Source: Microvirga sp. VF16
Lineage (GTDB): Bacteria; Pseudomonadota; Alphaproteobacteria; Rhizobiales; Beijerinckiaceae
DNA length: 64,000 nucleotides
Assembly: GCF_016864375.1 (NCBI RefSeq)
Contig: NZ_CP069358.1
Location: 1-64,000, forward strand
Direction of reading: 5' to 3'
Shown here: in pieces, positions 43,454-51,714 of the stretch
Layout of the letters: every line of letters begins with the position of its first letter
How positions within the stretch are numbered: position 1 is the stretch's first letter
Made by a program: the position numbers and the translations under genes
Notes under the pieces: model-generated
Database searches by the model: none
Seen by the model: the letters and a program-made list of their open reading frames with translations, nothing else
What the model was told of the DNA's origin: nothing

Positions 43454-44424
43454 ACTCTTCACTGATAGCCCTCTACGAGTCACGCCCATATTCGGCGGCT
43501 ACCCTGTCGGGTTTAGTCAAGCTGATTAGGGAAATCTTCGGGCAGATCACAGTTGTCGACGGAACCTTCCCTAGGAACTTCTTATCGCGCTTCGATCCAA
43601 CAGCCACAGTGTTCGCGCGTCGCGAATTTTTCGGCAGATCAACGGCTGAACTCAGCTTCTATAGACGTTTTCGGCAATTGGGGGGTCATAAGAGCGTTAT
43701 AGCCGCCAATGTGTCACGTTGGGAGCACCAAGTGTTTTCAGATACGGAGAGCAAATCTGCGGACTCCGCTCTCGTGTATCTGGATCAGATGATCGAGAGA
43801 GATGTAGTTCACTTAGCATCGCGATTCTCACCTATCCTGCTCACACCTATTGAAAACCACCGACGACTGCAGGAACTCTGTCATACAGAGCGGCTAGTTC
43901 CTGTCTACATCTCTGACGAAACACTTACGCCGACGTATGTCCTATTGCTCGCAGACCCTGCATGGCGCCGCTATTCTGAGCGTATCCAGAACTCGGCATA
44001 TTGCGTCGACACAAGACAACCTACTCTGGCAATCCCTTCCGAAGTCGTCTCGAACTTCGTGCTCCCAAGCCTTGCTTTCGTACATGACGGTCCCAGACTG
44101 AGCGAAGGTGACAAGACCTACTCCTGGCTATGGACTGGCGCCACCGAATGCTTCCGTCTTTGTATAGGTTTCCTTCCGGCAGCGGCTACGGTCAAATTAA
44201 CTATCGCAAATATGGAATCACCTGAAGTTAGCAAGCGAATACGAACCTTTCTTAATGGTAGGCTTGTTGAACATACCTTCACAGCATGGTCGGACACCAC
44301 GGGTATGCTTGAGCTGGCAGTCGCAGATATCAGCATACCCGAGGCGGTGGTTTCTATAGCTCTGCCCGACTTAGGGCAAAATGGACTCGGTGTTTGCATC
44401 GACAAGCTCGTGGTATCTCTATGA
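43450..44424 (+). CDS. hypothetical protein between two glycosyltransferase genes
   Basis: Protein of 324 residues starting at TTG 43450, overlapping the previous stop by four bases; no better start is seen. The first 210 residues look mixed alpha/beta and include SLIALYESRPYSAATLSGLVKLI. They resemble neither a GT-A nor a GT-B domain clearly. From about residue 220 a beta-rich domain (YSWLWTGATECFRL to the end IDKLVVSL) has the feel of a carbohydrate-binding jelly roll. Translation is coupled at both ends, so it must act with the flanking glycosyltransferases. Function unknown. Confidence 0.75.
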   Translation: MNSSLIALYESRPYSAATLSGLVKLIREIFGQITVVDGTFPRNFLSRFDPTATVFARREFFGRSTAELSFYRRFRQLGGHKSVIAANVSRWEHQVFSDTESKSADSALVYLDQMIERDVVHLASRFSPILLTPIENHRRLQELCHTERLVPVYISDETLTPTYVLLLADPAWRRYSERIQNSAYCVDTRQPTLAIPSEVVSNFVLPSLAFVHDGPRLSEGDKTYSWLWTGATECFRLCIGFLPAAATVKLTIANMESPEVSKRIRTFLNGRLVEHTFTAWSDTTGMLELAVADISIPEAVVSIALPDLGQNGLGVCIDKLVVSL

Positions 44425-45554
44425 CTAAACCTCTGTCAGTGCTTGTTATTTCGCCCACCTACTCGCATCCGGCGGATCAGGGCAATTCTGCTCGGGTTCA
44501 GCGGTTTGGACGGGAGCTTATGCGGCGGGGCCTGAGTGTCGATCTGCTCTATTATGGTATGGACGGCATATCGGACGAACAGCGCAAAGAGATGTCGTCC
44601 TTTTGGAGACGATTTTTCTTCCTCTCGTCGCGTCCTCTTCCTCACCCCAAGCTACCAACGGGTTGGGGAATTGACGACTGGTGCTCAGACGCGCTTTGCG
44701 AGGCGACACGAGAGATCGTCGGAACAAACAAGTACGATGTTGTCATCGTGAACTATGTCTGGTTGTCCAAAGTTCTTGAAGGTCTTGTTGACTGCGTGAA
44801 GGTGATCGACACTCACGATATATTCGGGGGACGGCGCGAGGTCTTCCTCGAACAACGCCTCGAGCCTAGATGGTTTTTTACGACCGAGGCAGAGGAAGCA
44901 AAAGGATTTAGCCGTGCAGACGTCGTTATTGGCATCCAAAGCAACGAGAGCGCCCAAATCCGTTCGCGATACGACGGCCCAGTCACAACAGTAGGCTATT
45001 CTTTTGATCCGCTGTTCCTAACGAGACATTACGACAAAGATCCTCCTATGCGCTTCGGCTACTTAGGCAGCGGTAACCCCCTCAACGTTCGATCAATACA
45101 GGAAATGGCTTCCGCCCTGAATAGCAATCCTGCCGGGCCTTGGGCTATAGCGGGTACGATATCGCGGCGGAAGTTGAATCTGGGCCCAGGCGTTGTAAAC
45201 ATGGGTATGGTCGACGCCCTTTCCGATTTTTATGAAAAGGTCGAGTGTGTTTTGAATCCGATGCTTGGTGGAACAGGTCTAAAGATCAAAACTATAGAGG
45301 GCCTCGCGTTTGGAAAGCCGATGATCGGAACCCGCGACGCCTTCGAAGGCATTAGAACATCGCACCCTTTCCACGAAATCAGTAACATGAACGACTTCGT
45401 TCAAGCCATGCACGTATACACGGCTTCAGAGTCTGAGCGCGACAAACTTCGCATTGCTTCGCGAGCAACATTTGCCCGATACATGGCAGAGGTTCAGAAT
45501 CAGTATGACGACCTAGTCGAAGCGCTGCATCAACTGCGTGAGGGGCTCCAATGA
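44421..45554 (+). CDS. GT4-family glycosyltransferase
   Basis: GT-B enzyme of 377 residues. The N-terminal SVLVISPTYSHPADQGNSARV includes the flexible loop next to the active site. The C-terminal region has RFGYLGSGNPLNVRSIQEM, NMGMVDALSDFYEKVECVLNPMLGGTGLKIKTIEGLAFGKPMIGT, which is the diagnostic donor-binding block (GGTGLKIKxxE). ATG 44421 overlaps the previous stop (ATGA), as does its own stop with the next gene. Sugar unknown. Confidence 0.92.
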   Translation: MTKPLSVLVISPTYSHPADQGNSARVQRFGRELMRRGLSVDLLYYGMDGISDEQRKEMSSFWRRFFFLSSRPLPHPKLPTGWGIDDWCSDALCEATREIVGTNKYDVVIVNYVWLSKVLEGLVDCVKVIDTHDIFGGRREVFLEQRLEPRWFFTTEAEEAKGFSRADVVIGIQSNESAQIRSRYDGPVTTVGYSFDPLFLTRHYDKDPPMRFGYLGSGNPLNVRSIQEMASALNSNPAGPWAIAGTISRRKLNLGPGVVNMGMVDALSDFYEKVECVLNPMLGGTGLKIKTIEGLAFGKPMIGTRDAFEGIRTSHPFHEISNMNDFVQAMHVYTASESERDKLRIASRATFARYMAEVQNQYDDLVEALHQLREGLQ

Positions 45555-46963
45555 GACAACCCAAAGAAATACAGCTGCGAGCTGCTACAGCCGCCATAGA
45601 TCACACCCAAAGAAGAGATGGCGCTGCGGGCGTCGCGCAGCCAGTCGGCTTCTCGTCCAATGCGGTAAATTTCATTGCCAGCGTCGACTTTACGATTGAT
45701 GACGAAGTCGAGGCTCTAGTCCGTGGTATCAGAATCGGTGGTCAACATCTGAGAGGATCGTTCCAGGCTGGCAAACCCTTCGAAATCCCAATCCACTATC
45801 TGCCTTGGGTAGAACTCCCCTCGGAAATCCGCTTCGTTGCCAAATCCACAGGGCACGACTTCTGTTCTCCACTCGAACTCCGGACCCATGATGATGCTCT
45901 AGCTCTCCTCGGACCTGGAGAGCTCCATGTTGAGGCTATAAGCCTACGGAACGGAATGCTACGTGGCACGGCGGTCAATCGGAAGAACGGCTTGGCTCGC
46001 CCCCACTTGTTTGCGCGCGTCAATCGCAAAATCCCGCGGCCACTCACAGTCGAGCATCCAAGGATGCTCGATGACGGCGGCTCCGTTTGTCACTTCGCGA
46101 TGCAGCTCCTGCCGACGGACATAACTGATCAGGGCCTCTCAGTTGAGATATTCGAGTATGGATCGGATGTGCCACTCACATCCACGGTGCTGGCCCGCAT
46201 CGAAGATGACAACGTACATGCCAAGATGATCGATCTGGAAAGCCGAATTGAAGAGATTCGCAGCTCAACGTCGCTTCAGATCGGAACTATCGCGAGCCAA
46301 AGCAACGATCGACTGCGCACTCTGCAGGAGCGTATCGACGCCTTCATAGAATACATGATGTTGCACCTGTTGGATGCGAGAGCTACGGAGCACCGGGAGA
46401 ACATAGAAGGTACCGAGGGTAAGCCGAAGCCACTTCCGAAGTCAGTTTTGAATTTCAAAGAGCTCATATATTCACCAAACGTCGAACCAACCAATGAGCC
46501 TAAACAGCATACGCTTATCCACACAATTCCTGCTAAGTCGGAGTCCTTCTCTTATGGATGGTACAATGTGGAGAGCAGTGACGGAGTAGATTTCCGCTGG
46601 ATGGGGCAGAGCGGTATTCTGTTCAACCCTGAACCAGATAGGCTCGTTGAGCGAGTTGTACTGCAATTGAAAAGTGTATACGCCGCAGAGCGTCCCTCGC
46701 TGCGTGCATTTTTCGACCACGTTTCAGCTTCGGTCGAAGTTAAAGATGGGTCAGGGGACCAGCGCTTTATCATTGCACTTAACTGGCCCAAAGACCGCCA
46801 GAACGACTGCTTCAAGGCACTGAGAATCGAAAGCGATGTCGCTGCCTCTCCCGCAACAGCTGAAGGTAGTCATGATGATCGCACTCTTTCTGTATCAGTC
46901 ACTCAGGTAGTCATTCACTATTCCCACAGCGATTCTCATCAAATCACCGATAGAGCCCATTGA
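45551..46963 (+). CDS. hypothetical protein with coiled coil and GWYNVE-type module
   Basis: Protein of 470 residues, last of four genes with overlapping stop and start codons (ATGA at 45551). Residues 1-215 are beta-rich and unrecognised. About 220-280 is a predicted coiled coil (DLESRIEEIRSSTSLQ, DRLRTLQERIDAFIEY). About 330-470 is a domain opening with YGWYNVESSDGVDFRWMGQSG, which is like the C-terminal GWYNVERYG...QRWTQG of the Hint protein at 36037. No signal peptide or membrane span. Possibly a scaffold or sugar-binding subunit for the coupled glycosyltransferases; this is inference. Confidence 0.75.
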   Translation: MRQPKEIQLRAATAAIDHTQRRDGAAGVAQPVGFSSNAVNFIASVDFTIDDEVEALVRGIRIGGQHLRGSFQAGKPFEIPIHYLPWVELPSEIRFVAKSTGHDFCSPLELRTHDDALALLGPGELHVEAISLRNGMLRGTAVNRKNGLARPHLFARVNRKIPRPLTVEHPRMLDDGGSVCHFAMQLLPTDITDQGLSVEIFEYGSDVPLTSTVLARIEDDNVHAKMIDLESRIEEIRSSTSLQIGTIASQSNDRLRTLQERIDAFIEYMMLHLLDARATEHRENIEGTEGKPKPLPKSVLNFKELIYSPNVEPTNEPKQHTLIHTIPAKSESFSYGWYNVESSDGVDFRWMGQSGILFNPEPDRLVERVVLQLKSVYAAERPSLRAFFDHVSASVEVKDGSGDQRFIIALNWPKDRQNDCFKALRIESDVAASPATAEGSHDDRTLSVSVTQVVIHYSHSDSHQITDRAH

Positions 46964-47365
46964 GTTTGCATGTAGTGGCTCACAAGTGGTGAACCTCCTT
47001 GTGGGCGACATCTAACAGCACACGTGCCTGATAGTACTGCACACAGGTACCTTATCTAGCCGGAGGATCTTTTATAACAACGAGATACGCGCCGTCGCGA
47101 TGACTTTAATGGCGACAGATGCCAGCACAGCCCGCCGTACAAGCTGCGTTTGCCTGTAATCCAACATTCACTCTGCATCTAGATACATATTCGGGAGTAG
47201 AATGAGCAGGACCAGAATTCATTCCAGGGACGCTGGGTATTGCGCATATAGCGTCTCGCCACAATCTCAGGCGGAGCGGATGAACTTTGCCGCAAATTGG
47301 TCTTCCCAACAGGCAATGTTGGAGTATAGGACCGGCGGTACCACGATCAACATTTTGGAGCGGTT
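46964..47365. other. intergenic region, nothing supported
   Basis: AT-rich by the standard of the window. A weak CACAAG/CTTGTG inverted repeat near 46980-47005 may mark the end of the operon. Promoter for the following gene is presumably here. Confidence 0.4.
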
Positions 47366-48370
47366 ATGACAAAGCGGCGACTAGGCTTGGTAGGATATTA
47401 TGGCTACGGAAATTACGGAGACGAGCTTTTCTTGGATGTCTTCAGAAAGTACTTGGAGCAAGACTTTGAGCTCGTGTTCCTCCAGGACATACTTAAGCGT
47501 CCGTATTACCTCTCCCCTCTCGATGACAAAGTTAGAGATCTTGACGCGATCCTTATTGGAGGCGGGGACCTAGTCATTCCTGACTATTGGACAGACCAGT
47601 ATTTTGAGGATGCGTTCCTTGCAAAACCGATCTATATGCACGGCATCGGGGTGCCCACGTGGGGTGGCGAGAACGAGAGAGTCGTTGAACGCCTAGCTAA
47701 GTTTTTTCAGCACGACAATGTGAGGCAAATCACCGTTCGAGACCGTGAGAGCAAAGCCTGGATAGAAAAGAAGTTAGCGCCACGGGTGGAGGTGCTTTAT
47801 ACTCCCGATATCGTCTGCGCGCTTGATCTTCCGTCTGTCGAACGGCCATCAGACCCCCCGATTTTTGGACTTGTTTCCCGGAAACAAAAGCCAGGCGAGA
47901 TTCAGTGGCAGAACGTGAGAGCCTTGTGTGAAAAAGCGGTCTCTCTTGGTTATAGGATCCGGCACATTGTACTCGCTACCGGCATAATCGGAGAAGAAGA
48001 TCGTCAGGCAGCTGAGGAATTGGCTCTTCCTGGTGTCGAAACGATTGCCTCAGAAAACATCGAGGATCTTACCCGAGCCATCGGTGAGTGCACCGTTCTC
48101 GCGAGCATGAAATTTCATGGCTGTGTTGTTGCTAGCATGTTTGGTATACCTGCTATTATGCTCATTACGACCGACAAGTTCAGAAATTTCTATAAGCTGT
48201 TAGAACGTGAAGAGCTAGTAGCTCACCATCGGCACCCTGACCTTCCCGACCGGCTCTCACGCTTCATGGCCAAAATTCCTTATGCAAGTCGGCACAATTT
48301 GCGACAAAAGGCGGATGACGGCCTGGTGAAGTTAGCAGCGAAGATCAAGCAGGATATCGGATTCGAGTAG
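47366..48370 (+). CDS. polysaccharide pyruvyl transferase family protein
   Basis: Protein of 334 residues with the family's opening GLVGYYGYGNYGDELFLDVF (the GxxNxGDE loop), then LIGGGDLVIPDYW and YMHGIGVP, and the C-terminal ASMKFHGCVVASMFGIPAIML with the conserved Lys/His segment. All hallmark motifs are intact. This is a different branch from the gene at 26556. Likely pyruvylates a surface polysaccharide. A hairpin with arms ATTCGAG and CTCGAAT overlaps the stop codon (48361-48378) and might be a weak terminator. Confidence 0.9.
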   Translation: MTKRRLGLVGYYGYGNYGDELFLDVFRKYLEQDFELVFLQDILKRPYYLSPLDDKVRDLDAILIGGGDLVIPDYWTDQYFEDAFLAKPIYMHGIGVPTWGGENERVVERLAKFFQHDNVRQITVRDRESKAWIEKKLAPRVEVLYTPDIVCALDLPSVERPSDPPIFGLVSRKQKPGEIQWQNVRALCEKAVSLGYRIRHIVLATGIIGEEDRQAAEELALPGVETIASENIEDLTRAIGECTVLASMKFHGCVVASMFGIPAIMLITTDKFRNFYKLLEREELVAHHRHPDLPDRLSRFMAKIPYASRHNLRQKADDGLVKLAAKIKQDIGFE

Positions 48371-48573
48371 TCTCGAATCGAGTTGTAGCTTTTATCTGCA
48401 AGTACCGTTTGGGAAACGCATGGGGCTTCCCCTATGCGCTCTCAGAACGTTGCGTGACACTCTCCCGCGTACGGCTCTAATCTTTGGCTGATTCCACAGA
48501 GTGCGGTAAGCACGAGGAGATGTCTCTAGCTGGGGATAGAGACATTCAGTAACAATCCTTCGGAGGGCTGACA

Positions 48574-49590
48574 ATGAAAGTGTTATTTTATGGCGGTTGT
48601 CACGCTGGGGTCTTAAGACGGGCTTTCGAGCGTTTCGCCCCCGAAGGGCATACATTCGACCACATTACGAACTTCACCCTTATCGCCTCCAGGAAGCCTT
48701 TCCCGTATGACTACGCAGCCACCTTCGATGCTGTTGTTTATTCCCCCATCGCCAACAAGGGGGACTACAACACCGACCGTCTGAAAGCCTTCTGCGAAGC
48801 CAACGGCATCCAGACGGTTTGTTTTCCGTGGCTGCAATGGAACGGCTACTTCCCCGGCTGCATACAGGGTCAACTGCTTGGGTTCAAGGGCTGGATCTAC
48901 CCGCAACTGTTCGACCTCATGGCCGAGATGCCGTTTGATCTCGCCTATGATATGCTTCTTCGCGCCACTTTCCTAGGCGATACTGTCCACTCTGCCCTTG
49001 AGCGGACGACGGAGCACCTAGTTGCCCATGAAACCACTATGGAGACGGACTTCCGTGTATCGGACTTCATCCTGCAGCACTACAAGCGGTCCCGCCTATT
49101 TCTGACCCCGAACCATCCAAGCACCACTCTGTACAAGTATGTTGCGTGGCGGATTGCGGAGCATTTAGGCATCAGCCTGGATAAGGGCTTCTTTACCTCG
49201 GGGTCTGAACTCCAGCCTGAGAAGCGCGTCCCGATCCTACCGGGAGTGGCGGATCAGCTCGGCCTTGAGTTCTGTGACAGCGACTTCGAGGACCGCGAGA
49301 ACCTGCCCCGTCGGGTCTTCTCGTTGCGGGAGTACCTGACGCTTTACGCGGATCGTGCTGCCAGATTGCTTCGGGCTAGGACGCATACGTTCATCAAGAG
49401 TCAGCCGGGGCTGGCCGCAGGCCTCTCTGTGGAAGATAAAGTTGCTTGTCGCCCCACGGACTTCCTTGTTACCAAGGGCTTGCAGTGGCCGATGAAAGCC
49501 CAAGACATGCCGGTTGAGATCATCTCAACGAGTGCCACCACCGACAAGCTTGGGCGGGCGTTCGTGTATAGCGGGCATTGGATTAACTGA
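48574..49590 (+). CDS. WcbI-like polysaccharide biosynthesis putative acetyltransferase
   Basis: Protein of 338 residues. The N-terminal VLFYGGCHAGVLRRAFE is like the WcbI opening (a short strand then G-N/G-C-H), a family linked to capsule acetylation. TPNHPSTTLYKYVAWRIAEHL near residue 180 is a second family-like block with conserved His. ATG 48574 follows GGAGGG. The last 90 residues, including ARTHTFIKSQ, are less typical. Probably decorates the polymer made by the neighbours. Broad family is fairly sure; the reaction is inferred. Confidence 0.75.
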   Translation: MKVLFYGGCHAGVLRRAFERFAPEGHTFDHITNFTLIASRKPFPYDYAATFDAVVYSPIANKGDYNTDRLKAFCEANGIQTVCFPWLQWNGYFPGCIQGQLLGFKGWIYPQLFDLMAEMPFDLAYDMLLRATFLGDTVHSALERTTEHLVAHETTMETDFRVSDFILQHYKRSRLFLTPNHPSTTLYKYVAWRIAEHLGISLDKGFFTSGSELQPEKRVPILPGVADQLGLEFCDSDFEDRENLPRRVFSLREYLTLYADRAARLLRARTHTFIKSQPGLAAGLSVEDKVACRPTDFLVTKGLQWPMKAQDMPVEIISTSATTDKLGRAFVYSGHWIN

Positions 49591-49642
49591 GGACAGCTAG
49601 CTTGCGCACAGTGCCCGCGCTGTTCTTGATCTCGACATATCA

Positions 49643-49960
49643 GTCGGCCTGAACAATGCGGTTTCAGGCTGCCTGGGAAGGATCCGGTTGCGCAGGTGAG
49701 TTCATCAGAGCCGCAATGAACCAGGCAACAACAACAGTGGGTCAGGTCAGGATCAGCCGCAGGTAGTGCCTGGCCGTCACGAGCTGCGCATTCATAGCGT
49801 CCCCGACGACCTTCCGTGCTAAATCGTGATAGACCCGGCCCAAATAGATCGTCAGCCGTTTGAATTCGCGGCGCATGCGCCACATCTGACGGGCGTGAAC
49901 ATAGCGGCCCACCTGCACGGTGGTGCGATTGGCCAGGCGCGTGTGGGCGCAAGTCCACCC
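49643..49960 (-). mobile_element. remnant of an IS5-type element with internal deletion
   Basis: The segment starting GTCGGCCTGAACAATGCGG matches the terminus of the intact element at 60175 with one base missing. Similarity then runs through its transposase C-terminal coding end, skips about 490 bases, and resumes near 49810 over the region of AGACCCGGCCCAAATAG. It ends near 49960 where the match stops. No intact transposase remains. Confidence 0.75.
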
Positions 49961-50046
49961 TTTTGTGATTGCACCTAGAATGATAACGAGGACGTGACAA
50001 ACCTAATAATTGTTGGAATACAGTGGCGCGTTGGACCATTACAACA

Positions 50047-50697
50047 ATGACTCTTCAGGCACATTTAGATCGTTTCACTGAGAGCAGTCTCTTCGAGGGA
50101 TGGGCCCGCGGCGCATCGGCCAGGTTCCCTTGTCAGGTTGGGATTTTTTGGAATGGCGAATGCGTTGCTCGTGCCATTGCCGATCGCTTTCGCCGGGACC
50201 TGCTGCAGGCACGGATTGGGCATGGCCACTACAGCTTTCAGGCCAGGAGCCTGACTGACTTGCCTCCAGGGGAGCACGCGATTGTGCTGAGGAGCGAAAA
50301 TGGCGATGGCTCCAGCACCGATCTGGGAGAATTTCAGATTACGGTGCCCGTCGACAGGCATCGAAAAAGTCGCACTCACATCGAGGAACTCATTCGGCCT
50401 CTCCCGGCCTGGACCATCGACGACGTTCGCCAGCATGTCGGCAGCCTTCGGTTGGATCTCAGCCTCCTAGCGATGGGGGCCCGCCGCTTCATCGATGTCA
50501 GCTATATGTTCGTGTTCAACCGGTGGGCTGATCCGGGCGCCGTGCCACGCTTTGAACGCGCGCTTGTCTCCGGTGAGATGTCTCCTGAGCAGTTTTTGGT
50601 GACCCTTCTAAGCCATGACCATCAGCGCCCGGGAAGCGACAGCCTGCCCTCGCCCTATGAGGCCCGGTACCCATTTCTGTTCCCTCCAGCGGACTAG
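50047..50697 (+). CDS. hypothetical protein with sugar-enzyme-associated N-domain and DUF4214-like end
   Basis: Protein of 216 residues. The first 100 contain GWARGASARFPCQV, IADRFRRDLLQARIGHGHYSF, a pattern (GWA...R-x-DL-x-x-AxIGxGxxxF) I know from domains attached to bacterial glycosyltransferases. Residues about 150-205 (FIDVSYMFVFNRWADPGAVPRFERALVSGEMSPEQFL) look like a DUF4214-type helical domain, often found in surface proteins. GTG 50023 is an alternative start; neither has a good ribosome site. It opens the second glycosyltransferase group; function unknown. Confidence 0.65.
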   Translation: MTLQAHLDRFTESSLFEGWARGASARFPCQVGIFWNGECVARAIADRFRRDLLQARIGHGHYSFQARSLTDLPPGEHAIVLRSENGDGSSTDLGEFQITVPVDRHRKSRTHIEELIRPLPAWTIDDVRQHVGSLRLDLSLLAMGARRFIDVSYMFVFNRWADPGAVPRFERALVSGEMSPEQFLVTLLSHDHQRPGSDSLPSPYEARYPFLFPPAD

Positions 50698-50738
50698 CGG
50701 CCAGATTGAAAGGCCAGTATGAATCGGCTCTGAATTAA

Positions 50739-51689
50739 ATGAGTACCGTTATGCCCTGGCCGATTGGTGTTATGTCTTTTGCCCGCCCCGACTTTCTCGA
50801 GCCGGTGCTCGCCTCCCTGCGAGCGCAACTGGGAGTTGACTGGTCGCAGCGGGAGATTTTCCTCTTCCAGGATGGCGCTGTGAATGCCTACAGCCAGGTC
50901 CGGAAGGCCGAGGACCATTTGATTGACCAATCGGTTGAGCTGTTCAAAAAGTACTTCCCGAACGGGCACGTCTTCCGGTCCGAGGCGAATATCGGCGTCT
51001 GCGAAAACTTCCTGCGGGCCGAAACGCACTTTTTCGAGGTTCTGAAAGCAGACTGTGCCTACTTTTTCGAGGATGACATGGTCCTCGCGCCGCAGTATCT
51101 GCAGGTGATGGACCGCCTCGCAGCAGCCTCGATCGAGAGCCGGTTCGTGGGCTACTTTGCTGCCTATGGTCACTTACGGGCGTCCTTGCAGACCCAGCAC
51201 CAGAACGCGGCCCGGATCGAGCGGATCGACCATCACTGGGGTTTTGGACTGGTGCGCTCCCACTGGCTCGAGCTGCACCAATGGCTCAAACCCTATTATG
51301 ACCTTGTGGTCGGAAAAGAGTATCGCCGCCGGCCCACGCCCGAGATCCTGGCCTACTTTCGCAGCCGGGGCATCCCGCTGGGCGTCTCGTCGCAGGATGA
51401 CGTCAAGAAGATCGGCACCTACATGCTGGGCCGCATCGGCATCAATACGTTTCCCGTGCTTGGGAAATACATCGGCAACCGCGGCGAGCACATGAACGAA
51501 GTCCTGTTCGAGAAGCTGGGCTTCCAAAACTCCGTAATGTACGATCGTCCTGTTGAGACCATCGATTTTCCCTCCCCTGAAAGAGCGGCCCAACTCCTGG
51601 AGGCTGAAATCAATCAGAGGACAAGCAATATTCGCCAGTCAGATCCCACCTTCACCGCGACGGCCCCCTCGCTGCGGTTGCTCGGCTGA
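50739..51689 (+). CDS. GT-A glycosyltransferase
   Basis: Enzyme of 316 residues. The N-terminal PIGVMSFARPDFLEPVLASL is a GT-A opening, and CAYFFEDDMVLAPQYLQVM near residue 105 holds the E-D-D metal site as in GNT-I-like and related enzymes. WGFGLVRSHWLELHQWL follows. The C-terminal end is basic and probably disordered. It starts 42 bases after the previous gene. Donor and acceptor are unknown. Confidence 0.82.
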   Translation: MSTVMPWPIGVMSFARPDFLEPVLASLRAQLGVDWSQREIFLFQDGAVNAYSQVRKAEDHLIDQSVELFKKYFPNGHVFRSEANIGVCENFLRAETHFFEVLKADCAYFFEDDMVLAPQYLQVMDRLAAASIESRFVGYFAAYGHLRASLQTQHQNAARIERIDHHWGFGLVRSHWLELHQWLKPYYDLVVGKEYRRRPTPEILAYFRSRGIPLGVSSQDDVKKIGTYMLGRIGINTFPVLGKYIGNRGEHMNEVLFEKLGFQNSVMYDRPVETIDFPSPERAAQLLEAEINQRTSNIRQSDPTFTATAPSLRLLG

Positions 51690-51714
51690 GGCAACAGCCG
51701 CTCGGTTGATTCCC

